From Planctomycetota bacterium (GTDB taxonomy: Bacteria > Planctomycetota > UBA8742 > UBA2392), in contig JACKIE010000004.1 of NCBI GenBank assembly GCA_020638635.1, forward strand, positions 62,001-126,000: DNA of 64,000 nucleotides, written 5' to 3'. The notes beneath the pieces are model-generated. The model had not been told where the DNA came from. It was given only the letters and a program-made list of their open reading frames with translations, and made no database searches. The first letter of the stretch is position 1. Each line of letters begins with the position of its first letter. Below are positions 45,967 to 54,466 of the stretch, in pieces. Made by a program: the position numbers and the translations under genes.

Positions 45967-47244
45967 ATGGATCGCGAACAGGCGCATAAGCTGCTGGGTT
46001 TGTACATAGGCGCTTCGCCAGAGCACGTCGAGGCGAAGTACAAGGCGCTGGTCACCGAGCTGAAACAGCAGCTCGAACACGAGCCCTCCAACCACACGCG
46101 CGGCGAACTGCAGGCGCAACTGGAAAACCTGGTGCTGGCCCGCAACGTGGCCCTGGGGCTGGCGCCGGATGCTTCCGCGCCGCAGCTCTCGGCCGTGACG
46201 CCCGCGCCTCACCTGCCCGTCTGGCGACGCGGGCCGGTGGTGCTGCTGATGCTGGCGCTGGCCCTGGTGATCTGCGTGGCGGGCTTCTATGTGGCGGCCC
46301 GCTGGCTCGACAACAAGCAGTCCGCGCGAGAGACCGGCGACAAACGTGACCTCGCACTCGCCGCCCAGCAGGCCTGGGAAGGCTACCGCGCCAAGGCCGG
46401 CCTGGCCCAGACCACCGACGCCCAGCGCGCCGTTGCAACCCTGCAGGACGCCCAGGATCTCGAGGCCGCGGGCGACCACGCCCGCGCGGGCGAGGGCTAC
46501 GCCGCCGCGCTGGACCTGTTCAACGCCGCATTTGAGTCCGAGAACGCGCGCCTGGCCGCGCTTTGGCAAAACGAAGTTGTTGAGCCCTGGAACCAGCAAC
46601 TCAAGGGCCGCTTCCCGTTCAGCGAAACCGGCGAGGAGGAAGCCGATCCCGAGCTGGTGGCGCGGCTGTTCAACCCGGTCAGCGGCACGGTCTGGAGCAA
46701 GCAGCGCGAGTTCGACGCCCTGCGCAGCACAGAACTCGACGGCCGCGTAATGGGCACCGTACCGGAAGGCTACACCGAGGCGCTGGCGCAGGCGGGCCGC
46801 ATCCGCACGGCGCTGTTCGGCGCGGACAGCGAGCGCATCCATGTTGTGTTCTCGATCCGGCTGGTCGAGGAGACCAAGACCATGGCTGAGCTGGTGCTGG
46901 AGACCGGCGGCGCGAAGATCAGCCACCGGGCGCAGCAGTTCGTGACCGCAACCTGGACGCCCGACACGGCGGGCGCGCGGCTGCTGCTCAAGAAGCTGGG
47001 AGACCGCACGCCGACCTCCACGCCGATCGACTACGGGGAAAGCGGCTGGGGCATGCTGCAGCTGCTGAACTACTGCTCGTTCACGGGCGAGCAGGACGGC
47101 GAGTACGTCTGGGAAGTGGAGTTCGACGGCCTGGCGGACCGCCGCGGCAAGACGCGTTCCATGACCGGCAGCATCCGCATCAAGCTGGACCGCGCGGAGA
47201 ACCCCTTTGACTTTGCAACCTACGCGGGCTTCAACCCGGGTTAG
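45967..47244 (+). CDS. J-like/membrane protein with an IcmF/TssM C-terminal-like module
   Basis: 425 residues from the ATG at 45967. Residues 3-65 look like a J-domain helix pair without the HPD tripeptide (DREQAHKLLGLYIGASPEHV). A membrane helix at about 90-112 (VVLLMLALALVICVAGFYV) follows a Pro-rich spacer. The outer part begins with helices (120-200) and then ALWQNEVVEPWNQQLKGRFP FSETG, matching the TssM/IcmF C-terminal region's Trp...evxxPW...L.GryPF block, then LFNPVSGTVW, and around 290-390 the strand pattern VVFSIRLVEETKTMAELVLE ... WGMLQLLNY. This is a motif-level match to the IcmF C-terminal module. No other type VI genes are seen. Function unknown. Confidence 0.68.
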   Translation: MDREQAHKLLGLYIGASPEHVEAKYKALVTELKQQLEHEPSNHTRGELQAQLENLVLARNVALGLAPDASAPQLSAVTPAPHLPVWRRGPVVLLMLALALVICVAGFYVAARWLDNKQSARETGDKRDLALAAQQAWEGYRAKAGLAQTTDAQRAVATLQDAQDLEAAGDHARAGEGYAAALDLFNAAFESENARLAALWQNEVVEPWNQQLKGRFPFSETGEEEADPELVARLFNPVSGTVWSKQREFDALRSTELDGRVMGTVPEGYTEALAQAGRIRTALFGADSERIHVVFSIRLVEETKTMAELVLETGGAKISHRAQQFVTATWTPDTAGARLLLKKLGDRTPTSTPIDYGESGWGMLQLLNYCSFTGEQDGEYVWEVEFDGLADRRGKTRSMTGSIRIKLDRAENPFDFATYAGFNPG

Positions 47245-47384
47245 GGGCAGTCGCATCCCGGCGGAAAATTCGGGGCCTCGTCCCCGGCCCGGGTTGATTC
47301 CAGTGAATCGAAGCCGGGGCCCGTGCTGCGCTGCGCGGGTCCTGGCGCTTGTCGTCCACGCGAAGCCGGCGGCGGATCCAGGGT

Positions 47385-47424
47385 TGACAGCTTCCCGCTC
47401 CCATATCTATACTGAGTCTCAGTC
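47385..47424 (+). promoter_or_regulatory. Strong sigma70-type promoter with operator-like palindrome before the ZIP gene
   Basis: TTGACA (47385-47390), an 18-base spacer, TATACT (47409-47414). ACTGAG-T-CTCAGT (47412-47424) is a perfect palindrome over the -10 and the expected start site, 18 bases before the ZIP start codon. A metal-dependent repressor such as Fur or Zur would fit. Confidence 0.75.
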
Positions 47425-47441
47425 GCATCTGGAGCACGCCC

Positions 47442-48173
47442 ATGTCCGATGAACTGTTCGCTTTCCTGCTGGCCGCACTTGCCGGCATGGCCACCCTGGC
47501 CGGCGCGGCCATGGCACTGCTGCGCCGCGAGCACTCGCCCCGTCTGCTGGCCGGCTCGCTGGCATTTGCCGCCGGCGCCATGCTGCTGGTCAGCCTGTGG
47601 GAGATCCTGCCCGAGGCCGCCGCCAACCTGGGAGCCTGGTGGCCCGCCCTGTTCCTGGCCGGCGCGGGCGCGCTGCTGGTGGTTGCCATGCAGGCCGGGC
47701 TGGACACGCTTGCGCCCGACCGCGGCCGTCACTCGCGCGTGGGCCTGCTGGTGGCGCTGGCGATCGGCCTGCACAACCTGCCGGAGGGCGCGGCCCCGTT
47801 CCTGTCGGCGCTGGCGTCGCCAGAGGCCGGGCTGGTGATGGCGCTGGCCATCGCGCTGCACAACATACCGGAAGGCATCGCCGTGGCCTCCCCCATGCTG
47901 GCCGGCGGCGCGTCACGGGCCAAGGCGCTGGTGTTCGCCGCTGTGGCGGGCCTGGCCGAGGCCGTGGGCGCGGGCATCGCCTGGCTGTTCGTGGCGTGGC
48001 TGAGCGCGCCGGTGATCGGTGGCATGCTGGCGATGGTGGCGGGCATCATGGTGTGGCTGAGTGTCGCCGAGCTGCTGCCCGCCGCGCGCCGCGCCACCCG
48101 GGGCCTAGCGCCGGTCTACGGCACAGCCACCGGCATCGCGGCGATGGCGCTAAGCCTGCTGGCGCTGGGTTAG
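47442..48173 (+). CDS. ZIP-family metal (zinc/iron) transporter
   Basis: 243 residues with about eight membrane helices. The ZIP signatures are both present: AIGLHNLPEGAAPFLSAL and AIALHNIPEGIAVASPML, where the His, Asn, Pro and Glu line the metal path; GLAEAVGAGIAW is the next conserved helix. The family moves Zn2+ or Fe2+ into the cytoplasm. TCTGGAG lies about eight bases before the ATG. The gene has its own consensus promoter with a palindrome over the -10, so repression by a metal-bound regulator is likely. The downstream gene is convergent. Confidence 0.9.
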   Translation: MSDELFAFLLAALAGMATLAGAAMALLRREHSPRLLAGSLAFAAGAMLLVSLWEILPEAAANLGAWWPALFLAGAGALLVVAMQAGLDTLAPDRGRHSRVGLLVALAIGLHNLPEGAAPFLSALASPEAGLVMALAIALHNIPEGIAVASPMLAGGASRAKALVFAAVAGLAEAVGAGIAWLFVAWLSAPVIGGMLAMVAGIMVWLSVAELLPAARRATRGLAPVYGTATGIAAMALSLLALG

Positions 48174-48200
48174 CCGGAGTCGGCCCGCCAGTCGGCAACA

Positions 48201-48228
48201 AACGAGCCCGGCGCTCGCCGGGCTCGTT
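48201..48228. terminator. Bidirectional terminator hairpin
   Basis: Perfect 12-base stem (48201-48212 with 48217-48228) around a 4-base loop, between the convergent ZIP gene and the coiled-coil gene. Confidence 0.8.
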
Positions 48229-48253
48229 CCTGAATTCCGATTCGTGAATCCGG

Positions 48254-49465
48254 CTAGCCTTTGCCCTTGAGTTTCTTGAGGGCGTCCAGCGCGCCCTTGG
48301 CCTTTTTGCCGCCTTCTTTGTCCACCGACTTCTTGGCGTCCAGGCTGCCGATGTTCGACTCGATGTCGTCCATGCCCTTGAACGCGGCGCCCAGCATCAC
48401 GCCCGACACGGCTACCGCGTCGTCCATGCTGACTTCTTCCTTGCCGATGCCCGCGGCCGCGAACTTCTTTGACATCGACCCTTCGAGCTTGCTGATGATC
48501 TCGTTCATGTCGATGTTCGCGCCGCCGCCTCCGCCGCCGCCCTTCTCCAGCATCTCCTGCATCTTGGCCATCTGGGCCTGCAGAGCCTCGGTGTTGGCGG
48601 CGCCCGCGGCTACGGTCTTCTCTGCCAGGTCATCGCGAAGGGCGGTGATCTCGGCCTTCAACTCGTCGGCGTTGGCCTTCTTGATGTCTTCGCGCAGGGC
48701 GCCCAGCTCGGTTTTCAGGGCGTCCGTGTTCGAGTGCTTGATGGCGCCCGTCAGGTCGTCGAAGCGCTTGGCCAGGTCATCCTTCAGCTCGGTCAGCACC
48801 TTCATGATGGTGTCGGTGGTGGCGCCGTTGCGGCGTTTCTCCTGCTCTTCGAGCAGGCTGGTCATCTTGTCCACCACCTCTTCCAGCGCCTTCTTGGTGT
48901 TGTCCTCGGCGACCGCGGCGGCGGCTGACGGATTCCCGGCGGCCGCCAGGCTGGCTTTAAGGTCGTTGAAGTGGTCTTCCAGCAATTCCTGCTGCTGCTC
49001 CAGCATGGCCGTGCGCGTCATTTCCGCGCCCTGGCTCTTGCTGGCCTGGTTGATCATGAATGCCTTTAGTTCCGCGATTTCGTCGCTGACGTTCTGCATC
49101 TGCGTCGAGCTGGCGGACTTGCCTTCGCTGGCGCCCTTGGCCATCTGCTCGCGCAGCATGGCCAGCTCTTCCTGCAGGCTGCTCTGCTGTTCCTGCTCCT
49201 TCTTCTGCTCGGCGAACAGGCGCTTGAACTCGGCCATGGAGTCCATGACGATCTGGGCTTTGTCGTCCTTGATCGTCTGGATATCGGCGTCTTCCATCTT
49301 GCCGATAATGTTCGTCACCGCCTGCGAGATCAGTTCATTGATCTTCTTGGCGTTGATGACGTTGACCTTCTTCATGCCGCGTTCTTTGAACGCGTCAATG
49401 TCAACCTGCCGCGTCTGCGCGCGGATCAGGTTCGCGTAGTCAACACTTCCTTCAGTTTCCGCCAT
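48254..49465 (-). CDS. Long coiled-coil protein of unknown function
   Basis: 403 residues from the ATG at 49465. Cytoplasmic by sequence. The first 50 residues are a folded-looking start (VDYANLIRAQTRQVDIDAF), the rest is almost entirely helical with heptad Leu/Ile and many Gln, Glu, Lys (FAEQKKEQEQQSSLQEELAM, DALKTELGALREDIKKAN). Two short repeats of the type L-x-x-E-x-x-A-L-R-(E/D)-D-(I/L) occur near 230 and 260. A Gly run (GGGGGGG) at about 300 separates a C-terminal domain that ends in a Lys-rich tail. This is the look of a scaffold, filament or nucleoid-associated protein. I recognise no family. Confidence 0.72.
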   Translation of the reverse strand: MAETEGSVDYANLIRAQTRQVDIDAFKERGMKKVNVINAKKINELISQAVTNIIGKMEDADIQTIKDDKAQIVMDSMAEFKRLFAEQKKEQEQQSSLQEELAMLREQMAKGASEGKSASSTQMQNVSDEIAELKAFMINQASKSQGAEMTRTAMLEQQQELLEDHFNDLKASLAAAGNPSAAAAVAEDNTKKALEEVVDKMTSLLEEQEKRRNGATTDTIMKVLTELKDDLAKRFDDLTGAIKHSNTDALKTELGALREDIKKANADELKAEITALRDDLAEKTVAAGAANTEALQAQMAKMQEMLEKGGGGGGGANIDMNEIISKLEGSMSKKFAAAGIGKEEVSMDDAVAVSGVMLGAAFKGMDDIESNIGSLDAKKSVDKEGGKKAKGALDALKKLKGKG

Positions 49466-49657
49466 GAGCACCTGCCATCAATGCGGGCTCGACTGCCGGC
49501 CGCCCCGACCACTCAGCTGCAATCGACAAGACTCGGAGGCTATAACCCTTCGAATTGAATCACGTTACATTCGTTTCGACAAGGGCAAAGACGCATGGCA
49601 AGCTGGACGGCGGGCAGCTATGTTCCGCCTGTCGAGCCCACAACGCAGGTCTATCCC

Positions 49658-50635
49658 ATGAACCGCACCACACGCACTGTGATTTTGTTCTTGATCGGCC
49701 TGGCGGGCGGTCCGCTTTTCGCCTCTTCTTTATCGGTCGTCTCCCTGGCCGATGCGCTGAAAAATCCCGCCCTTGAGGACATTCATTCCGAGGGGTTCCT
49801 ACCGGCGATCCAGCCTGTCCAGGCTGCGTTGCTGAACCAGCCTGCCGACGACGAAGAGCGCCTGGCATTTCATGCCCGTGTGAGCAGCCTGGCGCGCCAC
49901 CGGGACACTCGCCTGGGCAAGCTGTTCTTCGGCGCGCTGGCGGCGACTCCTGACATCGAAAACCTGCCCGATGATGCACGCTTGGCTGGTATTGAGGCAA
50001 CCTGGCCCCTCGCCCTGGGCGCAAGCGCCCGCGTGCGCGTGGAGTGGCGCCTGGCCGACAAGACATGGCGCATCGCCGACCTGCAGGTGACGCTGGATGG
50101 GCTGGCCGCGGCGCCCATCGCCGGCATGGCACCCTACTTCGGCAGCGGCGAGTTGCGCGAGGGCATGCTGGACATGGAAGTGATCGACTACCTGCTCGGG
50201 CGCGACCCCGCCGACCGCGAGCTGCCGGCAAGCGAACGCCCCGCCTTCGACTATGACGCCGCCCTGGCCCGGGTCTTCAAGTCCGAGGCCGGCGCCTATG
50301 AAAGCCTGATCGCCGACCTCTCGGCCGGGATCAACCCCCAGCTCGAGGCAGAGAAGCGGCTGGATACGTTGAAGCCCCACCTGGAGAGCCAGGCTGAATT
50401 CGATGCCATCGACAAAGTCGCCCACAACCCCGAGCGTGGTCGGCAGTTCTGGGACACCGTCTACCTGCAGATCGAGCAGGCATCGGGCGGCCCGCGCCCA
50501 TCGGCGGCCCCCTCGGCGGCCGGTGCTCAGGTGCGAGTGCGCTGGAGCGCGGCCGGCGCGCATGAAAGCTCCTGCGCGCTGCTGAGGCTGGAATCGGGTG
50601 AGCTGTCGTTGCGGGGCCTGGGCGAAGAGGAGTGA
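49658..50635 (+). CDS. Secreted protein of unknown function
   Basis: 325 residues from the ATG at 49658, which starts a signal peptide (TRTVILFLIGLAGGPLFASS). The mature part has a helical first half (LPAIQPVQAALLNQPADDEE, ARLAGIEATWPLALGA), a beta hairpin-like piece with VRVEWRLADKTWRIADLQV, and helical second half with AYESLIADLSAGINPQLEAE. It ends in a short strand (CALLRLESGELSLRGLG). No recognised domain. The next gene (pterin dehydratase) begins two bases after the stop, so the two are likely co-translated, though their products act in different compartments. Confidence 0.75.
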   Translation: MNRTTRTVILFLIGLAGGPLFASSLSVVSLADALKNPALEDIHSEGFLPAIQPVQAALLNQPADDEERLAFHARVSSLARHRDTRLGKLFFGALAATPDIENLPDDARLAGIEATWPLALGASARVRVEWRLADKTWRIADLQVTLDGLAAAPIAGMAPYFGSGELREGMLDMEVIDYLLGRDPADRELPASERPAFDYDAALARVFKSEAGAYESLIADLSAGINPQLEAEKRLDTLKPHLESQAEFDAIDKVAHNPERGRQFWDTVYLQIEQASGGPRPSAAPSAAGAQVRVRWSAAGAHESSCALLRLESGELSLRGLGEEE

Positions 50636-50637
50636 AC

Positions 50638-50919
50638 ATGGCGGCGAAAGCAACCGCGGCCGAGATTCAGGCGGCCCTGAAAGGCCTGCCGGGCTGGGAG
50701 TACGAGGACGATGGCCTGGTGAAATCCTTCGAGTTCAAGGATTTCAAGCAGGCTTGGGCCTTCATGGTGAAGGTAGCGGAAGCGGCCGACGCCATGGACC
50801 ACCACCCCGAATGGACCAACGTCTACAACAAAGTGCTGGTCCGGCTCAGCACCCATGACGCGAGCGGCGTAACGGGGCGGGACTTCGAACTGGCCCGCAA
50901 GGTCGAGGCGGCCCTCTGA
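50638..50919 (+). CDS. Pterin-4a-carbinolamine dehydratase
   Basis: 93 residues, the normal size; start ATG at 50638 with GAGGAG six bases upstream. The whole protein is one domain with the signature DHHPEWTNVYNKVLVRLSTH (residues about 58-77, including the catalytic His pair), and the Gly-W at the first strand (LPGWEYEDDGLVKSFEF). It recycles 4a-hydroxytetrahydropterin after aromatic hydroxylation, or acts in pterin and molybdopterin-like chemistry. No aromatic amino-acid hydroxylase is in the window, so its actual partner is unclear. Confidence 0.93.
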   Translation: MAAKATAAEIQAALKGLPGWEYEDDGLVKSFEFKDFKQAWAFMVKVAEAADAMDHHPEWTNVYNKVLVRLSTHDASGVTGRDFELARKVEAAL

Positions 50920-50962
50920 TCCGCCTTGTGCCCTTGGCGGTTCCGTGCTTTGGTGGCCGCCC

Positions 50963-52855
50963 ATGAAGCTGCTGGTCGAAATCTCGCAGGGCCTTGGTAA
51001 CTGCGTGCAGGGTACGCCGCTGCTGCATGCCCTGTGGCTGATGGGCCACGAGGTTGACCTGTACGTCAACTCGCCCATCGCCGACAAACTCAAGCCCCTG
51101 TGGGACAAGTGGGAAATCCTCGGGCGCGTCTTCACCCATCACGACCAGTTCCAGATCCAGGACTACGACTTCGGCGTCAGCGCCTACGGCCGCCGCCAGT
51201 TGGTGCGCATGTTCCCGCCCGGCCTTTGCCTGAAGGTCGAGAAGCGCCATGTAAAGACGCAGTCCGAAACCGAGGCCAATGTCGAGCTCGCCCGCTGGCT
51301 GGGCTACGCCGGCCCCACGCCGCGCGCGCACGTGATCGGCCATGACCCGAACCTCGAGCTGCCGCCCGAGCAGCGCCACAAGCGCACTGCGCCCGCGGGC
51401 GCCGTGGTGGTGCACGCCGGCTGCGACCCCAGCAACGCCGTCAAGCGCTGGCCTTTCTGGCCGGAGATCTGCCGGCGCATCGCGGCCACGGGATGCGACG
51501 TGATCATCGTCGGCACCCACGACGACCGCAGCGAAGACAACTGGGAAGACGAGTTCATCTCGCGCTTCCACATGGAACTGCCCGAGCTGGCAGCGCTTCT
51601 TGACATGTCAAGTGTTTACCTGGGCAACGACTCCGGCGTCGGGCACCTCGCGGCCGCGGCGGGCTTGCCCGGCCTGATGCTGTACGGCCCCAGCAACCCG
51701 GTAAAGAACGCGCCGAACTCAAGCGTGATGCGCACGCTGGTCGCGCCCGGCGAGCAAGGCGAAGAACGCGACGTGAAGGCCGCGCGTCCGGTGCCGATCG
51801 AGCGACTGACAGTCGAGCAGGTGTGGAGCGAGGTCGAAAAGCTGCTGCAGAACCCGCAGCGCGAGCCGGAGCGCGAGCTGCCGCAGCGCGTGCAGGACTC
51901 GCCCGAGGCGCGCTGGGAGCACTACGTGCGCATGACCCAGGCGCAGTCGGATGCGCCCGGCGTTGAGGAACGGGGTGACGCGCCGGCCGGCGTCAAAGTC
52001 AGCGTGGTGATCCCCAGTTACAACCGCGCCGACAACCTGGAGCGCGCCGTGAAGTCGGCCCTGGCGCAGACCATGACCGACCTTGAAGTGCTCGTGGTGG
52101 ACGACGGCAGCACGGACGACACGCCCGCGCGCTTCGCCGACCCGCCCGCGCGCGTGCGCTACATCCGCAAGCCCAACGGCGGCGCCAGCAGCGCCCGCAA
52201 CGCCGGCCTGCGGCGCGCCAAGGGCGAGTGGATTGCGCTGCTGGACTCCGACGACGAGTGGACGCCCGACAAACTCGCCGTCCAGCTCGAGGCCATCGGC
52301 GAGCAGTACGTCGCCGCCGCCTCGCGCCACGTGCACGTCAACGCCGACGGCTCACGCGAGACCAAGCCGGAAATCCTGCCCGGCCGTGACAACCACCTGT
52401 TCCGCGACCTGTATGAGAACCTGTCGTTGAAGACCAGCAGCCTGCTGTTCAAGCGCCACCTGCTTGAGAAGGTGGGGCTGTTCAACGAGCGTTTTCCCAT
52501 TTCCAACGACTGGGATTTTTTCCTGCGCCTGGCCCGCGCGGTCAGCAACTCCGGTATGCGCATGGTTGAGCAGGCCCTGCTGACCGTGCACCGCAGCGCG
52601 GACAGCATCAGCAAGGTCGGGCGCGAACGCGCGCTGGAGGAGGCTTACAGCCGCATCTGCATGGTGAACGCCCTGCTGCACAACCACGACGAGCAGGCCG
52701 TCCGCATGCACGTCAACCGCGCCGCCCGCAAACACCTCGAGCTGTCGCGTGCTTACCGCAAGGCCGGCGACAAGCCGCAGGCCAAACACCACGCCAAAGA
52801 AGCGATCCGCGCCGGCCTGATGCTGAAGGGCATCTGGCGCTGGCTGCAGGCGTGA
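50963..52855 (+). CDS. Bifunctional glycosyltransferase: GT9-like N-terminus, GT2 C-terminus
   Basis: 630 residues from the ATG at 50963. The first half (1-290) looks like a GT9/heptosyltransferase family domain: LVEISQGLGNCVQGTPLLHA at the start, VVVHAGCDPSNAVKRWP for the donor site and LGNDSGVGHLAAAAGLPGL near its end. After a charged linker (300-345), the second half is a GT2 (GT-A) domain: VSVVIPSYNRADNLERAVKS, VVDDGSTDD, and the D-x-D as LLDSDDEW. The last 80 residues are helical. Two donor-binding sites in one chain imply that two successive sugar transfers onto one acceptor happen in a single protein. Confidence 0.85.
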   Translation: MKLLVEISQGLGNCVQGTPLLHALWLMGHEVDLYVNSPIADKLKPLWDKWEILGRVFTHHDQFQIQDYDFGVSAYGRRQLVRMFPPGLCLKVEKRHVKTQSETEANVELARWLGYAGPTPRAHVIGHDPNLELPPEQRHKRTAPAGAVVVHAGCDPSNAVKRWPFWPEICRRIAATGCDVIIVGTHDDRSEDNWEDEFISRFHMELPELAALLDMSSVYLGNDSGVGHLAAAAGLPGLMLYGPSNPVKNAPNSSVMRTLVAPGEQGEERDVKAARPVPIERLTVEQVWSEVEKLLQNPQREPERELPQRVQDSPEARWEHYVRMTQAQSDAPGVEERGDAPAGVKVSVVIPSYNRADNLERAVKSALAQTMTDLEVLVVDDGSTDDTPARFADPPARVRYIRKPNGGASSARNAGLRRAKGEWIALLDSDDEWTPDKLAVQLEAIGEQYVAAASRHVHVNADGSRETKPEILPGRDNHLFRDLYENLSLKTSSLLFKRHLLEKVGLFNERFPISNDWDFFLRLARAVSNSGMRMVEQALLTVHRSADSISKVGRERALEEAYSRICMVNALLHNHDEQAVRMHVNRAARKHLELSRAYRKAGDKPQAKHHAKEAIRAGLMLKGIWRWLQA

Positions 52856-52946
52856 CGGATCGCGGGCGCCCCTGGCCGATTTCACGCGGGCAAGCCCGCG
52901 TGTCCCCAGCCTTTCGGCTTGGGCTCTAACTCTGTACATTCCCGGC

Positions 52947-53669
52947 GTGACGACCAACCCGGAATCGGTTGCCGAAGCCTTCGCGGACGGGCCTCTCAAG
53001 GCCACGCACAAGGCCACCGTGCGCGACGGCAAGAAGCGCGAGAAGCGCCTGGACCGCCTGCGCCTGCAGGGCTTCTGGCCGGTCTACGCCGCGTTCATTG
53101 CGCTGGCGCTGCGCCCGCCGCTCGCCGAGGAGCATGTCGCGCTAGTGGTCATGCGCTTTCTGGGCCTGGGTTTTGCCCTGCTGGGCGTGGCCATGCGCAT
53201 CTGGTCGATGGGCTACCTCATGAAGAAGACCGAGCTCGCCACCGCGGGCCCCTACGGGCGCACGCGCAACCCGCTGTACGTCGGCACCTGGCTGATCGGC
53301 TGCGGGCTGGCCCTGCTGGCGGCGTGGCCCTTCAACCTGATTTTGCTGGCGGTTTACAACGCGCTGTTTTTCGTGGTGTATCGACTGCAGATCGGCATCG
53401 AAGAGGAGATGCTGTCCAGCATCTACGGCGAGCCCTACCGGGTGTACTGCGCGAACGTGCCGCGCTTCTTCCCGCAGTTCAAGGCTTGGCGCGTGGGCGA
53501 CGTCAGCCGCTTCAGCCTCAAGCGCGCCTTCCAGAACCGCGCCTGGGAGCCGGTGCTGGGCCTGCTGCTGCTGCTGGCCCTGCAGGTGGCGGCCTGGGGG
53601 CTGATCTGGCCGGCGATCAAGGAATACACCATCAGTGAGGCCTGGCGCCAGTTCATCAGCGGCGGCTGA
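52947..53669 (+). CDS. Isoprenylcysteine-methyltransferase-like membrane protein
   Basis: 240 residues from GTG at 52947. Five or so membrane helices (first at about 40-60: FWPVYAAFIALALRPP). The family motifs are present: GPYGRTRNPLYVGTWLIGCG and, nearer the C-terminus, EEEMLSSIYGEPYRVYCANV, which in ICMT/PEMT-like enzymes holds the SAM-binding and catalytic Arg/Glu. The C-terminal part adds an extra membrane helix (LGLLLLLALQVAAWGLIW). It probably methylates a small molecule, lipid or thiol; the substrate is not evident. Upstream neighbours are a glycosyltransferase and unknown proteins. Confidence 0.85.
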   Translation: MTTNPESVAEAFADGPLKATHKATVRDGKKREKRLDRLRLQGFWPVYAAFIALALRPPLAEEHVALVVMRFLGLGFALLGVAMRIWSMGYLMKKTELATAGPYGRTRNPLYVGTWLIGCGLALLAAWPFNLILLAVYNALFFVVYRLQIGIEEEMLSSIYGEPYRVYCANVPRFFPQFKAWRVGDVSRFSLKRAFQNRAWEPVLGLLLLLALQVAAWGLIWPAIKEYTISEAWRQFISGG

Positions 53670-53695
53670 ATCGGCCTGTAGGGCAAGCCTGTGGG

Positions 53696-53738
53696 GCAGG
53701 CTTCCAGCCTGCCCGGGCAGACAGGATGTCTGCCCCAC
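53696..53738. repeat. Paired hairpin repeat, copy 2
   Basis: GGCAGGCTTCCAGCCTGCC (53696-53714) followed by the hairpin GCAGACAGGATGTCTGC (53718-53734). Nearly identical to copy 1 at 45886. Confidence 0.65.
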
Positions 53739-53899
53739 TTCGCGTCGCCAAAAAAAATACTTTCTCCCGCCGTAAGTCCTGTTTCTGCCCGGCCTTGAGT
53801 CGTGGCGTTGGCTCAAACACTCCGAAAAATGTCGCGTGCGTGGGTATGGTTTCCGGTGTCGGGCGCGCTGGTTGCGCCGGTCCTTTCTGGAGTATTGAC

Positions 53900-54391
53900 A
53901 TGTCAAGGTATCCGTCAGTCAGGCCGAAGCCGGCCAAACCCCAGCGCGCGGACGACGCCGCCGTCAAGGTGGAGAACGCGATCCGCGATGCGGCCCAGGA
54001 GCTGTTCCGCGAGCGCGACGGCGCAAGCATCGACGCCGCCATCGTGCGCTACCAGAACATGCTGGAGCTGCACGACGAGGAAGTGGCGAAGCTTAAGGGC
54101 GATGAGGACAAGCCCTACCGCTGGAAGGTCTCGCCCTCGGTGGTGATTCGCGTGCAGCGCGAGATCGAGCGCCTGCAGGAGAAGCGCGAGGCCCTGCGCG
54201 CCGAGTGCTTCCACATGGCACAGCAACTGGTGGAAGACTGGATGCGCAATCCGCCGGCGCCGGCTGCTGAAACCGAAATGGGACAGGCAGCGAAGGTGCC
54301 TGTCCCTGTACCCGGGCATGAACATGAACAGGCACCGAAGGCGCTTGCCCCGGAAAGGAGCACGGCCGAGCCCGCCACCAGCGCGGCCTAG
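53900..54391 (+). CDS. Small charged helical protein, unknown function
   Basis: 163 residues from the ATG at 53900, with TGGAG seven bases upstream. Cytoplasmic, mostly helical (VENAIRDAAQELFRERDGAS, VIRVQREIERLQEKREAL), ending in a disordered Pro/Ala-rich tail. The tail coincides with another copy of the GACAGGCACC-type repeat word near 54284-54335, as if a repeat had been absorbed into the coding sequence. I recognise no family. Confidence 0.65.
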   Translation: MSRYPSVRPKPAKPQRADDAAVKVENAIRDAAQELFRERDGASIDAAIVRYQNMLELHDEEVAKLKGDEDKPYRWKVSPSVVIRVQREIERLQEKREALRAECFHMAQQLVEDWMRNPPAPAAETEMGQAAKVPVPVPGHEHEQAPKALAPERSTAEPATSAA

Positions 54392-54410
54392 GCTGTCCAG
54401 GCCTGTGCTT

Positions 54411-54439
54411 TTGGCTTTGGCCCGGGGGCAAGCTAGACT
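54411..54439 (+). promoter_or_regulatory. Candidate sigma70-type promoter for the double-STAS gene
   Basis: TTGGCT (54411-54416), 17-base spacer, TAGACT (54434-54439), 28 bases before the start at 54467. Confidence 0.4.
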
Positions 54440-54466
54440 GTGGGCCCCACAACAGCCGGGTAACCC

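Noticed and set aside
45967..47244. Functional type VI secretion component
   Set aside because: Only the C-terminal IcmF-like module is seen, with no other Tss genes in the window; kept as an unknown protein.
52947..53669. Steroid reductase or other polytopic enzyme
   Set aside because: The R-N-P-x-Y-x-G and E-E-x-x-L-x-x-x-Y-G-x-x-Y pair fits ICMT/PEMT-like methyltransferases better.
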